Of a stretch of 64,000 nt of DNA, positions 1 through 9,625 are shown one piece after another. The stretch covers positions 1-64,000 of the forward strand of contig JAJYAG010000011.1 of assembly GCA_021779665.1 (NCBI GenBank), in the 5' to 3' direction. The stretch's first letter is position 1. Each line of letters starts with the position of its first letter. The DNA is from Bacteroidota bacterium. Its GTDB lineage: Bacteria > Bacteroidota > Bacteroidia > Bacteroidales > JAAUTT01. Below the pieces are notes generated by a model. The model was not told the DNA's origin. It did not search any database and was given only the letters and a program-made list of their open reading frames with translations. Both the position numbers and the translations under genes were made by a program.

Positions 1-3000
1 AACACCGTTCATAACAGCTTTTTCGCCACTGGTACCGGAAGCTTCAAGCGGACGTGTAGGGGTATTGAGCCATACATCCACTCCCTGAACCAAATGCTTG
101 GCTAAGTCCATGTCGTAATTCTGAAGGAAGATAATTTTTCCCACAAACTCAGGACGTCGCGAAATTTCTACGATCATCTTGATCAGGTCGGCTCCAGCCT
201 TGTCTGCCGGGTGTGCTTTTCCTGCAAACAGGAACTGAATAGGCATTCCGGGATTATTTACGATTCGTGCCAAACGGTCAATGTCCCTGAATAAAAGATG
301 CGCACGTTTATAAGTGGCAAATCTGCGGGCAAAACCAATGGTAAGTGTAAACTTGTTTATCTTTTCCGAAATTTCTACCAGATGCTTCGGGTTTTCGTAC
401 CTTTTAATGGTCGATTCCTTCATCCGGTTTTTAATGAAGTCGATAAGCTTTTTTCTCTGTCCGTTACGAAGTTTCCAGATCTCCTTATCGGGAACGGAAT
501 AAATCTTATCCCAGGTTTCTTTATTAATTTGTTTGGTAAGGAAATCTTCACCAAAATATTTCTGATAAAGGGCTTTCCATTCCTTTGATGCCCAGGTTGG
601 AAGATGGACACCATTGGTAACATAACCAATGTGAATCTCATCGGTAGTATAACCGGGCCAAAGCGTACTGAAAATTTCCTTACTTACATGCCCATGAAGC
701 CTTGACACCCCATTCACTTCCTGCGAAAGATTGGCCGCAAGATAACTCATGGAGAACCTTTCGTGAGGATCAAGTGCATGGATTTTCCCTAAGCCCATAA
801 ATTGAGCCCAGCTTATTTTCAACCGTTCAGGATAGTGCGACATGTACATGCGTACCATATCTTCCTCGAACGAGTCGTGACCGGCAGGGACCGGCGTATG
901 AGTTGTAAATAATGTAGATGCCCTTACAATTTCCAGAGCTTCGGAAAAAGTGAGATTCTTCTCATTAATATAAAAATGAAGCCTTTCGAGTCCTATAAAC
1001 GCAGCATGGCCTTCGTTGCAATGGTAAAGATCAGACTTAATTCCCAGAGCCTTTAAAGCACGGATACCACCAACTCCAAGCAACAACTCCTGTTTAAAGC
1101 GGTTTTCGTTATCGCCGCCATATAACTGGTGAGTAATGGAGCGGTCGTGTGGCTGGTTATCTTCAAAATCAGTATCGAGCAGATACAAATCAATCCTTCC
1201 TACCTCAACCTTCCAGATACGGGCGTAAAGAGTGCGCCCGGGAAGAATAATGCTGATGGTCATCCAGTTGCCATCTTTATCGCGAATAGGAGTGGTAGGC
1301 GTTTTTGAAAAATGCTGTGGTTCGGAAACAACAAGCTGATCACCGTTTACGGATATCACCTGGCGGAAATATCCAAAACGATAGAGCAATCCTATACCCA
1401 CAAGATTTACATTCGAATCGGAAGCTTCCTTGAGATAATCGCCGGCAAGAATTCCAAGCCCCCCTGAATAAATCTTCAGAGAACTGTGAAGGCCATATTC
1501 CATACTGAAATAGGCAATATGCGGCGACTTCTTCTCGTCTTTTTCGGCCATATATGCCTGAAAACGGGTATAAACCTTATTGAGCTTTTCAAGAAATTCG
1601 TTATCGGTTTCCAACTTAAGCAACCGGTTATAAGATATCATTTCGAGGAAAACAATGGGGTTTTTATCGCTTTCCTGCCAAACAGAAGGATCGATGGATT
1701 CAAACAGATCTTCAGCATCGTTGTTCCAGCACCACCAAAGGTTCTTCGAAAGTTCCTCAAGAGCTGATAACCTCTGTGGTATATATTTTTGAACCAATAA
1801 GCGTTTCCACTTCGGATAAGAGATCATCTGGTATTTTTCTACATGAGGCACCTGATCTATTACACTTTCTTTTTCAAACACCTGGCCTATTCTGGATTCC
1901 ACCTTTCTTATAGCAATATCAAATGCAGTTAAATAATATGTTACGAAATTCTTCCAAAGGGCAATTTTGGAGAGAGCAAAGGCATTGTCGCGCAATTTAT
2001 TAAGCTGTTCTATATTTAATTGCAGCGCTTTGTAAAGGGTATCGGCAATGGAAGAAACAACTTCCGCATCGTTGTCGTCAGTCCTGTTTACAATGGAAAT
2101 TGCATCTTTAGGAAATCCCTCTTCATTTTCGACCCATAGGCCAAATCCGGCTAGAGTAGTAGTGATAGTCGGAACGCGGAAAGCAAGGCTTTCAAGCGGC
2201 GTGTACCCCCAGGGTTCATAGTAGGATGGGAAAACGGTGTAATCCAATCCTATAAGCACCTGATAATAGGGTAGATTAAAAATGCCATCGGCGCCATTCA
2301 GATAGCAGGGAACAAAAACCACTTTTACTTTCTGGTCGGGCAAATTAAGCAGGCCAACACTGTTTATCCTGTTCATGATGGGATCGTATTCCACATCGTG
2401 CAGATTGTGAGTAAGCACTTTACCACCAGTGTGCGTTTTTTCGGTCCCGCTGAAAATGTTAAGCAGATCTTTCCTGGGACCATAGTGATTAGCCGGTATA
2501 AATACAAAAGCAACCATGTTTTTGGTTATCCCGCTTTTACGGTTCAATTCACCGAGTGCGTCAATAAAAATATCGATCCCTTTGTTTTTGAACTCATATC
2601 TCCCGCTAATACCCACAAGTAAAGAGTCATCAGGCAACTTTTCACCGGTTAATGCACTGGCAACCCCGAGCATTTTATCCCGTGCGGTTTGACGCTGATT
2701 ATCGTAAATATCGTGAGGTGGCACAAAAGTATCCTCGAACCCGTTTGGAGTAACCAAATCAACATTCTTTTCGAGGAACTGCGCACATTCTTTGGCCGTA
2801 ATATCGCTGACGGTTACAAAACTGTCGGCATTTTTAGCTGCCAGCTTTTCAAGTGATTGTTTTGCAATTACGTTAAATTCAACCGCTTTAACATCGCCGT
2901 TATATTGTGACAACTTTCCATAAAGTGCCTGTTGGTTGCCGGCAATCGATCGTCCTACAACAGTTGCATGGGTAGTAAAAATTGTCCCTACCTGAGGCAT

Positions 3001-3540
3001 GTTGCTTTTAAGGTAGAGTACCCCTGAACCGGTCATCCATTCGTGAAACTGCGCCACTACCTTATCGCGGATACTTAAATGAAACCTTGTGAAGCTTTCG
3101 ATTACCTTGGCAGCGGCATATCCAAATAGCACGGGTTCAACATAATCCCAGCCGCCGGTAAGAGAATCGAGTTTGTAAGTTTCCCAGAATGCTTTAAAAA
3201 TACTGTCCTTCTGAGGAAGAAAAGCCATAAAGTCGACAATAACAACAATAGGACTGCCATTGATATTCCACCTTCCCACTCTGATTCCTAATCCTTCCTC
3301 GGCTGCTTTGCTTCTCCACGATTTAAACAACTGGCTGTCCTCCATAAATTCGGGATTTGCATTTGTATCCCTCCATACATCGGGTCCAATCAGTATGTAA
3401 TTATCCTTTAACTGGTCTACCAGCGTTAGCGCCTTGGTTGAAATAACTGTATGAATTCCTCCTACTTTATTACAAACTTCCCAACTTGTCTCAAAAAGAT
3501 AGTCGGGAGCAATATGACCTTTGCTCGTACTTTCACTCAT
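1..3540 (-). CDS. Glycogen synthase (GT3) - alpha-glucan phosphorylase fusion, 3' end outside window
   Basis: I translated the minus strand from the ATG at 3540; it stays open for 1,180 codons to the window edge, so the C terminus is missing. The start reads like eukaryotic-type GT3 glycogen synthase (residues 14-31 contain WEVCNKVGGIHTV). From about residue 570 the frame changes to an alpha-glucan phosphorylase: an N-terminal helical part with LEELSKNLWWCWN, then CNEGHAAF, NGVHLPTW and, at the edge, the EASGTSGEKAVMNG segment near the PLP site. The two halves would elongate glycogen from UDP-glucose and release glucose-1-phosphate. It is the last gene of a leftward operon, 15 nt after the GH57 gene. 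Both domains and the uninterrupted frame are seen directly; catalytic activity of both halves is inferred. Confidence 0.93.
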   Translation of the reverse strand, partial: MSESTSKGHIAPDYLFETSWEVCNKVGGIHTVISTKALTLVDQLKDNYILIGPDVWRDTNANPEFMEDSQLFKSWRSKAAEEGLGIRVGRWNINGSPIVVIVDFMAFLPQKDSIFKAFWETYKLDSLTGGWDYVEPVLFGYAAAKVIESFTRFHLSIRDKVVAQFHEWMTGSGVLYLKSNMPQVGTIFTTHATVVGRSIAGNQQALYGKLSQYNGDVKAVEFNVIAKQSLEKLAAKNADSFVTVSDITAKECAQFLEKNVDLVTPNGFEDTFVPPHDIYDNQRQTARDKMLGVASALTGEKLPDDSLLVGISGRYEFKNKGIDIFIDALGELNRKSGITKNMVAFVFIPANHYGPRKDLLNIFSGTEKTHTGGKVLTHNLHDVEYDPIMNRINSVGLLNLPDQKVKVVFVPCYLNGADGIFNLPYYQVLIGLDYTVFPSYYEPWGYTPLESLAFRVPTITTTLAGFGLWVENEEGFPKDAISIVNRTDDNDAEVVSSIADTLYKALQLNIEQLNKLRDNAFALSKIALWKNFVTYYLTAFDIAIRKVESRIGQVFEKESVIDQVPHVEKYQMISYPKWKRLLVQKYIPQRLSALEELSKNLWWCWNNDAEDLFESIDPSVWQESDKNPIVFLEMISYNRLLKLETDNEFLEKLNKVYTRFQAYMAEKDEKKSPHIAYFSMEYGLHSSLKIYSGGLGILAGDYLKEASDSNVNLVGIGLLYRFGYFRQVISVNGDQLVVSEPQHFSKTPTTPIRDKDGNWMTISIILPGRTLYARIWKVEVGRIDLYLLDTDFEDNQPHDRSITHQLYGGDNENRFKQELLLGVGGIRALKALGIKSDLYHCNEGHAAFIGLERLHFYINEKNLTFSEALEIVRASTLFTTHTPVPAGHDSFEEDMVRMYMSHYPERLKISWAQFMGLGKIHALDPHERFSMSYLAANLSQEVNGVSRLHGHVSKEIFSTLWPGYTTDEIHIGYVTNGVHLPTWASKEWKALYQKYFGEDFLTKQINKETWDKIYSVPDKEIWKLRNGQRKKLIDFIKNRMKESTIKRYENPKHLVEISEKINKFTLTIGFARRFATYKRAHLLFRDIDRLARIVNNPGMPIQFLFAGKAHPADKAGADLIKMIVEISRRPEFVGKIIFLQNYDMDLAKHLVQGVDVWLNTPTRPLEASGTSGEKAVMNGV

Positions 3541-3555
3541 TATTTTCAATTTTTT

Positions 3556-4938
3556 TTAATGCTCTATAATTTGAGGTATTTCCTTCTCATCAGAACTTTT
3601 GCTCTTTGTTGCTGCTTTTTTTTCTGATTTTGCTTTACCTGTAGCCTTGGTCTTCTTTTCGGTTGTTTTTACCTGTCCCTTTTCGTATTGTGCAATAAGC
3701 TGATCCTTTTCCTCCAGAAGTTTTCGAAGTTGTTCAACTTCATCACTTTTACCTATCGTCGCAGAGTTTTGTACCCTGATAGTAAAATCACTGAGAACAT
3801 TCATATAATTAATAAATGCATCGTACGGCGAACTAAACGGGTTTGGGTTAATGCTGTGGGCTCCTCCGGAGAAAAACTTAGTAGACATATAATAGAAATG
3901 ATCGCTGTTTTGCAGATATTTCCAATCGATATGAATTTTAGGGTCGGAACACTCGTTTACCAATTCACGCAGCGAATATAGCTTATTAAATGCTTCGTTC
4001 TGCATATCGTTGCCCAGCCATGCGGTTATGTCCCGTTCTTCATCGGCCCAAGAAACAGGATATTCCATGGATACAGGCGCAATAGTCTGCTGGTTATTAA
4101 TTACATCCGATGGTGTGCTGAATGAAAATTCGTCCAGCAATTGTTTTGGTAAATGACCTATAAAATTTAATATTCCTGATGATGCCGGCTGACGGCCTCC
4201 CATGGCTTCAAAATCGAAGAATATATTTATGTTTTCTTCTTTTGGCTCAAGTAAATGAAGCCAATGACGGAACTTATCGACTGTCAGCGGATACTCGCTC
4301 CAGTTTTTATTCGAGAATTTGATGGAAATATCGTCGCTCAACCTAAAGTTCCTGAGCAAAAGTTTAAGCCTGGGATTTAACCCACTACAATAAAGGTAAT
4401 TTGGACTTTTCCATCCAAGAACCTGACGTGCTCCTTCAGTTATCATCCCGTCAAAACCAAGTTCCAGAATATCATTTCCTATCTGATCGGAATAAATAAG
4501 TTCAGTATTCCTGAAAACTTTTGTATCCTGATTGAAATATTTTTTAATCTTCTCCCGATGGCGCAAAACCTGTTTGGTAAATTCTTCCTTACTCGCCAGC
4601 GATGCCAGCGAATGAGAATCGGTTTCGCATAAAAATTCCACGCATCCGGTATTTGCCAGCGATTGAAATCCCTGAAGCACTTCCGGAGCATATAATTCAA
4701 ACTGGTCAAGAGCTGTACCCGATATGGACAAAGCAAACTTAAACCCCCCACCGCTTTCCAGAATTGCATTATGCAAAACCTTAATTGCAGGAAGATAGCA
4801 GCTGTCGGCCATCTTTCTCAAGGTGGACTCGTTGGTATAATCATTATAATAGTAATGGTCGTTACCTATATCAAAAAACCTGTAACGCTTCAAGCGAAAC
4901 GGCTGATGTACCTGAAAATACAAGCAAATTGTTTTCAT
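3556..4938 (-). CDS. GH57 family alpha-amylase-like glycoside hydrolase
   Basis: This 460-residue cytoplasmic protein (no signal peptide) has the GH57 N-terminal motif HQPFR at residues 11-15 and the family blocks CETDSHSLASL (104-114), FRNTELIYSDQIG (142-154) and GMITEGARQVLGW (164-176). Glu168 in TEGA is the likely nucleophile. GH57 enzymes act on alpha-1,4 or alpha-1,6 glucans; here it probably trims or remodels glycogen. Residues from about 410 onward are a Lys/Ser/Thr-rich low-complexity tail that is not part of the catalytic fold. It lies between the GT4 gene (25 nt upstream) and the GT3-phosphorylase gene. Whether it is an amylase or a branching-type transferase cannot be decided from sequence alone. 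Confidence 0.9.
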   Translation of the reverse strand: MKTICLYFQVHQPFRLKRYRFFDIGNDHYYYNDYTNESTLRKMADSCYLPAIKVLHNAILESGGGFKFALSISGTALDQFELYAPEVLQGFQSLANTGCVEFLCETDSHSLASLASKEEFTKQVLRHREKIKKYFNQDTKVFRNTELIYSDQIGNDILELGFDGMITEGARQVLGWKSPNYLYCSGLNPRLKLLLRNFRLSDDISIKFSNKNWSEYPLTVDKFRHWLHLLEPKEENINIFFDFEAMGGRQPASSGILNFIGHLPKQLLDEFSFSTPSDVINNQQTIAPVSMEYPVSWADEERDITAWLGNDMQNEAFNKLYSLRELVNECSDPKIHIDWKYLQNSDHFYYMSTKFFSGGAHSINPNPFSSPYDAFINYMNVLSDFTIRVQNSATIGKSDEVEQLRKLLEEKDQLIAQYEKGQVKTTEKKTKATGKAKSEKKAATKSKSSDEKEIPQIIEH

Positions 4939-4963
4939 CCTCTCATTTTTGTTGATTCAACTA

Positions 4964-6250
4964 CTAACTGTAAACCATATCGTAAACTTCTTTAACCTTT
5001 TGTGCTGAAGTTTCCCATTTTAACCCTTCTACTTCAATTTTACCATGTTTGGTAAACATAGTATGAAGCGCAGGATAGTTCAGAATACCATAAATAGCGT
5101 CGGCCATTGCATTAATATCCCAAAAATCGACCTTAACAGCATGGTTAAGAATTTCGGCAACGCCCGACTGATGTGAAATAATTACAGGAACATTGGACTG
5201 CATTGCTTCCAGCGGAGAAATTCCAAAAGGCTCGGAAATGGAGGGCATAACATATACATCGCTCATGTAAAACATACGATATACATCGTCGCCGCTTAAA
5301 AATCCGGTGAAATGAAACTTATCCATAATCTTTAATTTAGCTGCGCGGGCAATCATTTTATTCATCATGTCGCCACTTCCTGCCATAACAAACCGAACAT
5401 TGTCCATCCGTTGAAGTACCTTATGGGCAACTTCAATAAAATATTCCGGACCTTTTTGCATTGTGATCCTTCCAAGAAAAGTTACGATTTTTTCGTTAAA
5501 CGGCCGCTCGGTAATTAAATTTTCTTTTATCGCAACCGGTTCAACAGCATTGTATACGGTCACTACCTTTGCCGGATCTACATCGTATTTTTCTATAACT
5601 ATTTTCCGGGTGAGATTACTTACTGTAATAACTTTGTCGGCTAACTGCATTCCCTGTTTTTCTATAGCAAAAACTTCGGGATTAACGTTACCCCCACTAC
5701 GATCGAAGTCGGTAGCATGCACATGCACCACAAGTGGTTTTCCCGAAACAAGCTTGGCAGCTATCCCGGCCGGATAGGTAAGCCAGTCGTGAGCATGGAT
5801 GATATCAAACTCAACTTCGGCACCCAAAACTGAGGCTACCAGCGCGTAGTTGGATATTTCCCGAAATAAATCCGGGCCATACTTACCTGTGAATTCAAGT
5901 TTGCCAATCTGTTCGGTTTCTTCGCTTACAGTGGAATATTGCTTACGCTGCGAAATCTGTTTTTTATATTCAACGGGATCCATGTAAGGGATCAGATTCA
6001 CTCCCACCTGAACAAGATTAAGTTCGCGCATAAACCCTTCGATACTGAAATTTCTCTTAACAACCGGAATCTGGTTTGCTCCAATAAGGCTGACAGCATC
6101 ATTTTCCTCATCGCCAAAAGCTTTTGGAACAACAAAAGTTACATCGAGATCGGGAATCTTTGAAAGGCCTTTGGTGAGACCATAACAGGCGGTACCTAAC
6201 CCCCCGGAAATGTGGGGTGGAAATTCCCATCCAAACATTAAAATTTTCAT
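4964..6250 (-). CDS. GT4 family glycosyltransferase, glycogen synthase-like
   Basis: This 428-residue protein has a GT-B fold signature. The N terminus contains GWEFPPHISGGLGT (7-20), the glycine-rich loop seen in starch/glycogen synthases and GT4 enzymes. HAHDW is at 152-156, GRITMQKGP at 260-268, and the retaining-transferase E-x7-E motif is Glu340/Glu348 (EPFGISPLE). There is no signal peptide, so it acts in the cytoplasm. It begins 6 nt after the debranching-enzyme gene and is followed after 25 nt by GH57, so co-transcription is very likely. The context argues for glycogen synthesis or priming. The donor nucleotide sugar is not visible. Confidence 0.9.
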   Translation of the reverse strand: MKILMFGWEFPPHISGGLGTACYGLTKGLSKIPDLDVTFVVPKAFGDEENDAVSLIGANQIPVVKRNFSIEGFMRELNLVQVGVNLIPYMDPVEYKKQISQRKQYSTVSEETEQIGKLEFTGKYGPDLFREISNYALVASVLGAEVEFDIIHAHDWLTYPAGIAAKLVSGKPLVVHVHATDFDRSGGNVNPEVFAIEKQGMQLADKVITVSNLTRKIVIEKYDVDPAKVVTVYNAVEPVAIKENLITERPFNEKIVTFLGRITMQKGPEYFIEVAHKVLQRMDNVRFVMAGSGDMMNKMIARAAKLKIMDKFHFTGFLSGDDVYRMFYMSDVYVMPSISEPFGISPLEAMQSNVPVIISHQSGVAEILNHAVKVDFWDINAMADAIYGILNYPALHTMFTKHGKIEVEGLKWETSAQKVKEVYDMVYS

Positions 6251-6256
6251 ACGTCT

Positions 6257-8203
6257 TTAGGATTTATATGATTCAAGTAATTTGAACATTTGTAATAAAG
6301 CGGCTACACTCCATGCCTGAGATATAGCTCCTTTTGCCTGATGTGGCGGATCTCCGTTATATATCTCCGATATCGATCCAATCCCATGATTCATCATCTC
6401 CTCCTCAAATCCGTACAAAATATTCTTAATATGAGATACACCCGAGTTTTTATGAAGTTTCAAATATGCCGTTGAATATGGTTCCAGTAACCACGGCCAT
6501 ACAGTACCCTGATGGTACGATTTATCCCTGTTTTCGTGATCTCCCTCGTACGATCCTTTATAGTCGATATTTTTGGGAGACAGTGTTCTTAATCCCCGCG
6601 GCGTTAATAATTCTGAAGTAACTACGTCGATAACTGCTTTTTTCATTTCTTCAGTTAAGGGTGAATGATCCAGAGCAGCCGCAATAATCATATTCGGTCG
6701 AACCGACCAGTCTTTCTGGACTCCGTTAACATAATCGGCCAGGTAATTCTTTTCGTCGCTCCAAAAGGTTGCTACAAAAGAACCTTTTATCTGTTCGGGG
6801 TATTTTTTCCAGCTGTCGACAAATTTCTTATCGCCTGCCTTTTCTGCAATTTCCAACGAAAAACAAATTGCATTATACCATAAAGCATTTATTTCAACGG
6901 CATATCCTTTACGCTGTGTTACAGGTACGCCATTATAAACTGCATCCATCCAGGTAAGAGACTTACCATCGGCACCGGCATAAATTAGTCCATTGTTATG
7001 CATCTGGATATTGAAGGATTGCCCTTCTTTAAATCCCTTCAAAATACCTTTAATCGGCTTTTCATATTTCTTCCATACTTTTTCAGGAAGCCCTGTATAA
7101 TTTGCGTATTGCTGCAAGCTCCAGAAAAACCAGAGAGGAGCATCTACTGAATTAAAAGCCGGATTTTTGTCACCTCCCATGTTTGGAAACAAACCACCTT
7201 TCATCCTGTTGACCATGGTATCGGCAACTTCTTCAAATGTAGCCGGATCGTCAAGCGTAAGTGTTAAGCCGGGTAAAGATATAAATGTGTCTCGTCCCCA
7301 GGCTCCGAACCAGGGATAACCAGCTATAATCTCGGTTTTACCCTCGCGGCGTACAATAAACTGCTGGGCAGCGTTAATCAGACAATCTCTGAATGTATTC
7401 CTTACAATTCGTTTGGAAAGCGCATTGGTGAATTTCCGTTTAAAGATTGCCGGACTCTGTTCTTTAAGCGCGGCCGAGAATATTAAAGATTCGCCTTTTT
7501 TTATGCTGGTTTCAAAATAACCCGGCACGTAAAGATCTTCCTGAAAATCGTACCCGCGATCCTGCTCTTCGCTGTATTCAATATTATAATACCAGTCGGG
7601 TACCTGAATAAATTCAACATCTTTTGAAAACTGCATGTACAAGCTCGGGAAACCTGCATACATTTTAGACTTAACACCATTTGCCACTTTTACAACCCGG
7701 GTATTGGCAAACATATTCGCTTTAGAAAGCTGGTGATGGTTACGGAACGCCAGAAAAGGCTTAAACCTTAGTTTTGTGGGTGAATGAGCCTCAACAAGGG
7801 TGTACCGGATAAGCACCTGCTCCTCCTGGTCAACAAGAAGTATTTCCTTCTTGAAAATAACACCTCCAACATGATAAATTGTAGTGGAAGCTACATCGGC
7901 CTCAAAATCGCGAACGTATTTGTGACCTTTAGGGTCATAATTGTCTCCGGGATATTTATGGATCCCCAGATTAAACTGATTCTCGTGCTGAACAATAGAC
8001 TCGTCCAAACTGGATAAGAAAACAAAGTTTTCGCCTCCAAACTTCTCGACAGGACAAATCAATAATCCATGATATTTCCGTGTGTTGCAGCCTATTATTG
8101 TAGTACATGCGTACGATCCTGCCCTGTTGGAACGAAGCACTTCTTTATTTAAAGAGTATTCCAGGTTGATTAATTTGGTTTTGTCAAACTGTAAATATGC
8201 CAT
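6257..8203 (-). CDS. Glycogen debranching enzyme (amylo-alpha-1,6-glucosidase)
   Basis: This 648-residue protein has an N-terminal beta-sandwich-like domain (about 1-260; TTIIGCNTRKYHGLL near 34-48) and a C-terminal (alpha/alpha)6-barrel. The barrel carries the family motif GYPWFGAWGRDTFISLPGL at 295-313, NSVDAPLWFFW at 351-361 and QGTVWPWLL near 565. Asp304 in GRDT is a likely catalytic acid. It removes alpha-1,6 branches from glycogen, giving linear chains to the phosphorylase and GH57 encoded downstream. It is the first gene of the leftward glycogen operon and has a good -7 box about 110 nt upstream. No secretion signal is present, consistent with storage glycogen rather than external starch. 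Confidence 0.92.
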   Translation of the reverse strand: MAYLQFDKTKLINLEYSLNKEVLRSNRAGSYACTTIIGCNTRKYHGLLICPVEKFGGENFVFLSSLDESIVQHENQFNLGIHKYPGDNYDPKGHKYVRDFEADVASTTIYHVGGVIFKKEILLVDQEEQVLIRYTLVEAHSPTKLRFKPFLAFRNHHQLSKANMFANTRVVKVANGVKSKMYAGFPSLYMQFSKDVEFIQVPDWYYNIEYSEEQDRGYDFQEDLYVPGYFETSIKKGESLIFSAALKEQSPAIFKRKFTNALSKRIVRNTFRDCLINAAQQFIVRREGKTEIIAGYPWFGAWGRDTFISLPGLTLTLDDPATFEEVADTMVNRMKGGLFPNMGGDKNPAFNSVDAPLWFFWSLQQYANYTGLPEKVWKKYEKPIKGILKGFKEGQSFNIQMHNNGLIYAGADGKSLTWMDAVYNGVPVTQRKGYAVEINALWYNAICFSLEIAEKAGDKKFVDSWKKYPEQIKGSFVATFWSDEKNYLADYVNGVQKDWSVRPNMIIAAALDHSPLTEEMKKAVIDVVTSELLTPRGLRTLSPKNIDYKGSYEGDHENRDKSYHQGTVWPWLLEPYSTAYLKLHKNSGVSHIKNILYGFEEEMMNHGIGSISEIYNGDPPHQAKGAISQAWSVAALLQMFKLLESYKS

Positions 8204-8311
8204 ACGTTTTGCGTCTTAAGTATTCAATTTCTTGTGGTAACAAAATGAAACCGAAAAAGTTTTTATTTGCTTTATCAATCTATAAAATTAACAAAATTAA
8301 GCATTATATCG

Positions 8312-8319
8312 CAAATATA
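8312..8319 (-). promoter_or_regulatory. Bacteroidota -7 box for the glycogen operon
   Basis: The minus strand reads TATATTTG, an exact match to the Bacteroidota consensus TAnnTTTG, within an AT-rich divergent intergenic region. It is 108 nt upstream of the debranching-enzyme start, implying a leader of about 100 nt. I did not find a convincing -33 element. Inferred from consensus only. Confidence 0.5.
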
Positions 8320-8436
8320 ATTCGATAAAAGCCTAATATAAATAACAATGCATAGGGTTACTTTAAGTTAGAAGAAGAAAATAAAAAATCGAAGGAGTGA
8401 GTTTAAATTAAAATAAATTTTATACCATTGTTTTTA

Positions 8437-8444
8437 TATTTTTG
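8437..8444 (+). promoter_or_regulatory. Bacteroidota -7 box for the TlpA-like lipoprotein gene
   Basis: TATTTTTG matches TAnnTTTG and lies 16 nt before the ATG at 8461, so the leader would be very short. The surrounding 8204-8460 stretch is strongly AT-rich and shared with the divergent glycogen operon. Confidence 0.5.
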
Positions 8445-8460
8445 CGCATATTTTTAAACT

Positions 8461-9618
8461 ATGAGAAAGTTACTGTACTTTATTGGTTTCGGCATCTTAT
8501 TGCTCTCTTGCAACGAAAATTCATCGAAAATTTCAGGGAAACTGGATAATTCAAAAAATGAGAAAGTTTATCTGAAAGAAATGACTCTGACCGGCTTCGG
8601 CAAGGAAGATTCTACAACTCTGTCGGGTGGTGGAAGGTTTAAATTTAACCTGAATATCACGCAGCCGGCATTCTATAATTTAAAAATAGGCGATCAAAGG
8701 GGTATAACCCTCATCGTTAAACCAAAGGACAAGATCAGGCTGGAAGGCGATGCCGGGAAGTTTTATGATACTTACGTTGTGGAAGGTTCAGTGGAGTCTC
8801 TTCAGGCCCAGGCGCTCGACAAAAGAATGGATAAGACCGTTAAGGGTATCGATTCGTTAAACACCGTTTACCGGCAGTTCCTGAATAATCCCAACATTGC
8901 AAATATTACCCGTACTTTGCAGAATAATTATAACCGCATTATAGACGAGCAAAGAACTTTTACAATTGATTTTATCCAGAAGCATCCTGCCTCGTTAGCG
9001 AGCATCATGGCTTTATATCAGCAAACCGACGACAGTTTGTTTGTCCTTTACAAATCGGAAGACACTAAGTTCTATTCTATGGTCGATTCTCTTATTTATC
9101 CGAAATATCCTAAAGCTCCGTATGTAAAGGCACTTCATAATAACCTCGAAAACATTAAGACTCAGCACAAACAGGAAGAACTTAAAAAAATCATGTCGGC
9201 CCTGGGCGCTCAGGCACAAAATTTTACATTACCTGATGCTTCAGGGAAAAATGTTTCTCTTTCATCGCTGAAGGGAAGTCCGGTACTTCTTTATTTCTGG
9301 GCTTCGTGGTGCGATTCGTGCCGTACACACAACGCGAAAATTCTTGATTTAAGCAATAAGTTCAGAGGCAAAGGCCTGAAAGTAATGGCCGTATCGCTTG
9401 ATATGAATAAAGATGTTTGGCAAACGGCCATCCGGAAAGATAATATCGGATCGTTTACCAATGTTAGCGACCTCAAATACTGGAGTTCTCCTGTTGTAAA
9501 TCAGTTCAACATCGAAAACCTGCCGCTGTATTTTCTTCTCGATAAGGAAGGAACTATTGTTAGCCGCAGTATATCTCCATATTCACTCGAAGGCAGTATT
9601 CAATTACTTATCAAATAG
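8461..9618 (+). CDS. TlpA-like thiol-disulfide lipoprotein with DUF4369-like N-terminal domain
   Basis: This 385-residue protein has a lipoprotein signal: a hydrophobic stretch at 3-15 and lipobox LLSC with the lipidated Cys at 17. Residues about 24-115 form a beta-rich domain resembling DUF4369. A helical linker follows, and a thioredoxin fold (about 250-385) carries WASWCDSCRTH with the redox pair Cys284/Cys287. Such proteins reduce or isomerise disulfides on the periplasmic side of a membrane. The LpxH-like gene follows directly on the same strand, so the two are probably co-transcribed, although no functional link is obvious. The natural substrate is unknown. Confidence 0.9.
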   Translation: MRKLLYFIGFGILLLSCNENSSKISGKLDNSKNEKVYLKEMTLTGFGKEDSTTLSGGGRFKFNLNITQPAFYNLKIGDQRGITLIVKPKDKIRLEGDAGKFYDTYVVEGSVESLQAQALDKRMDKTVKGIDSLNTVYRQFLNNPNIANITRTLQNNYNRIIDEQRTFTIDFIQKHPASLASIMALYQQTDDSLFVLYKSEDTKFYSMVDSLIYPKYPKAPYVKALHNNLENIKTQHKQEELKKIMSALGAQAQNFTLPDASGKNVSLSSLKGSPVLLYFWASWCDSCRTHNAKILDLSNKFRGKGLKVMAVSLDMNKDVWQTAIRKDNIGSFTNVSDLKYWSSPVVNQFNIENLPLYFLLDKEGTIVSRSISPYSLEGSIQLLIK

Positions 9619-9625
9619 AACTAAA

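Noticed and set aside
9557-9625. TTG start of lpxH at 9557
   Set aside because: It would overlap the TlpA-like gene by 62 nt and add residues before the first beta strand of the fold.
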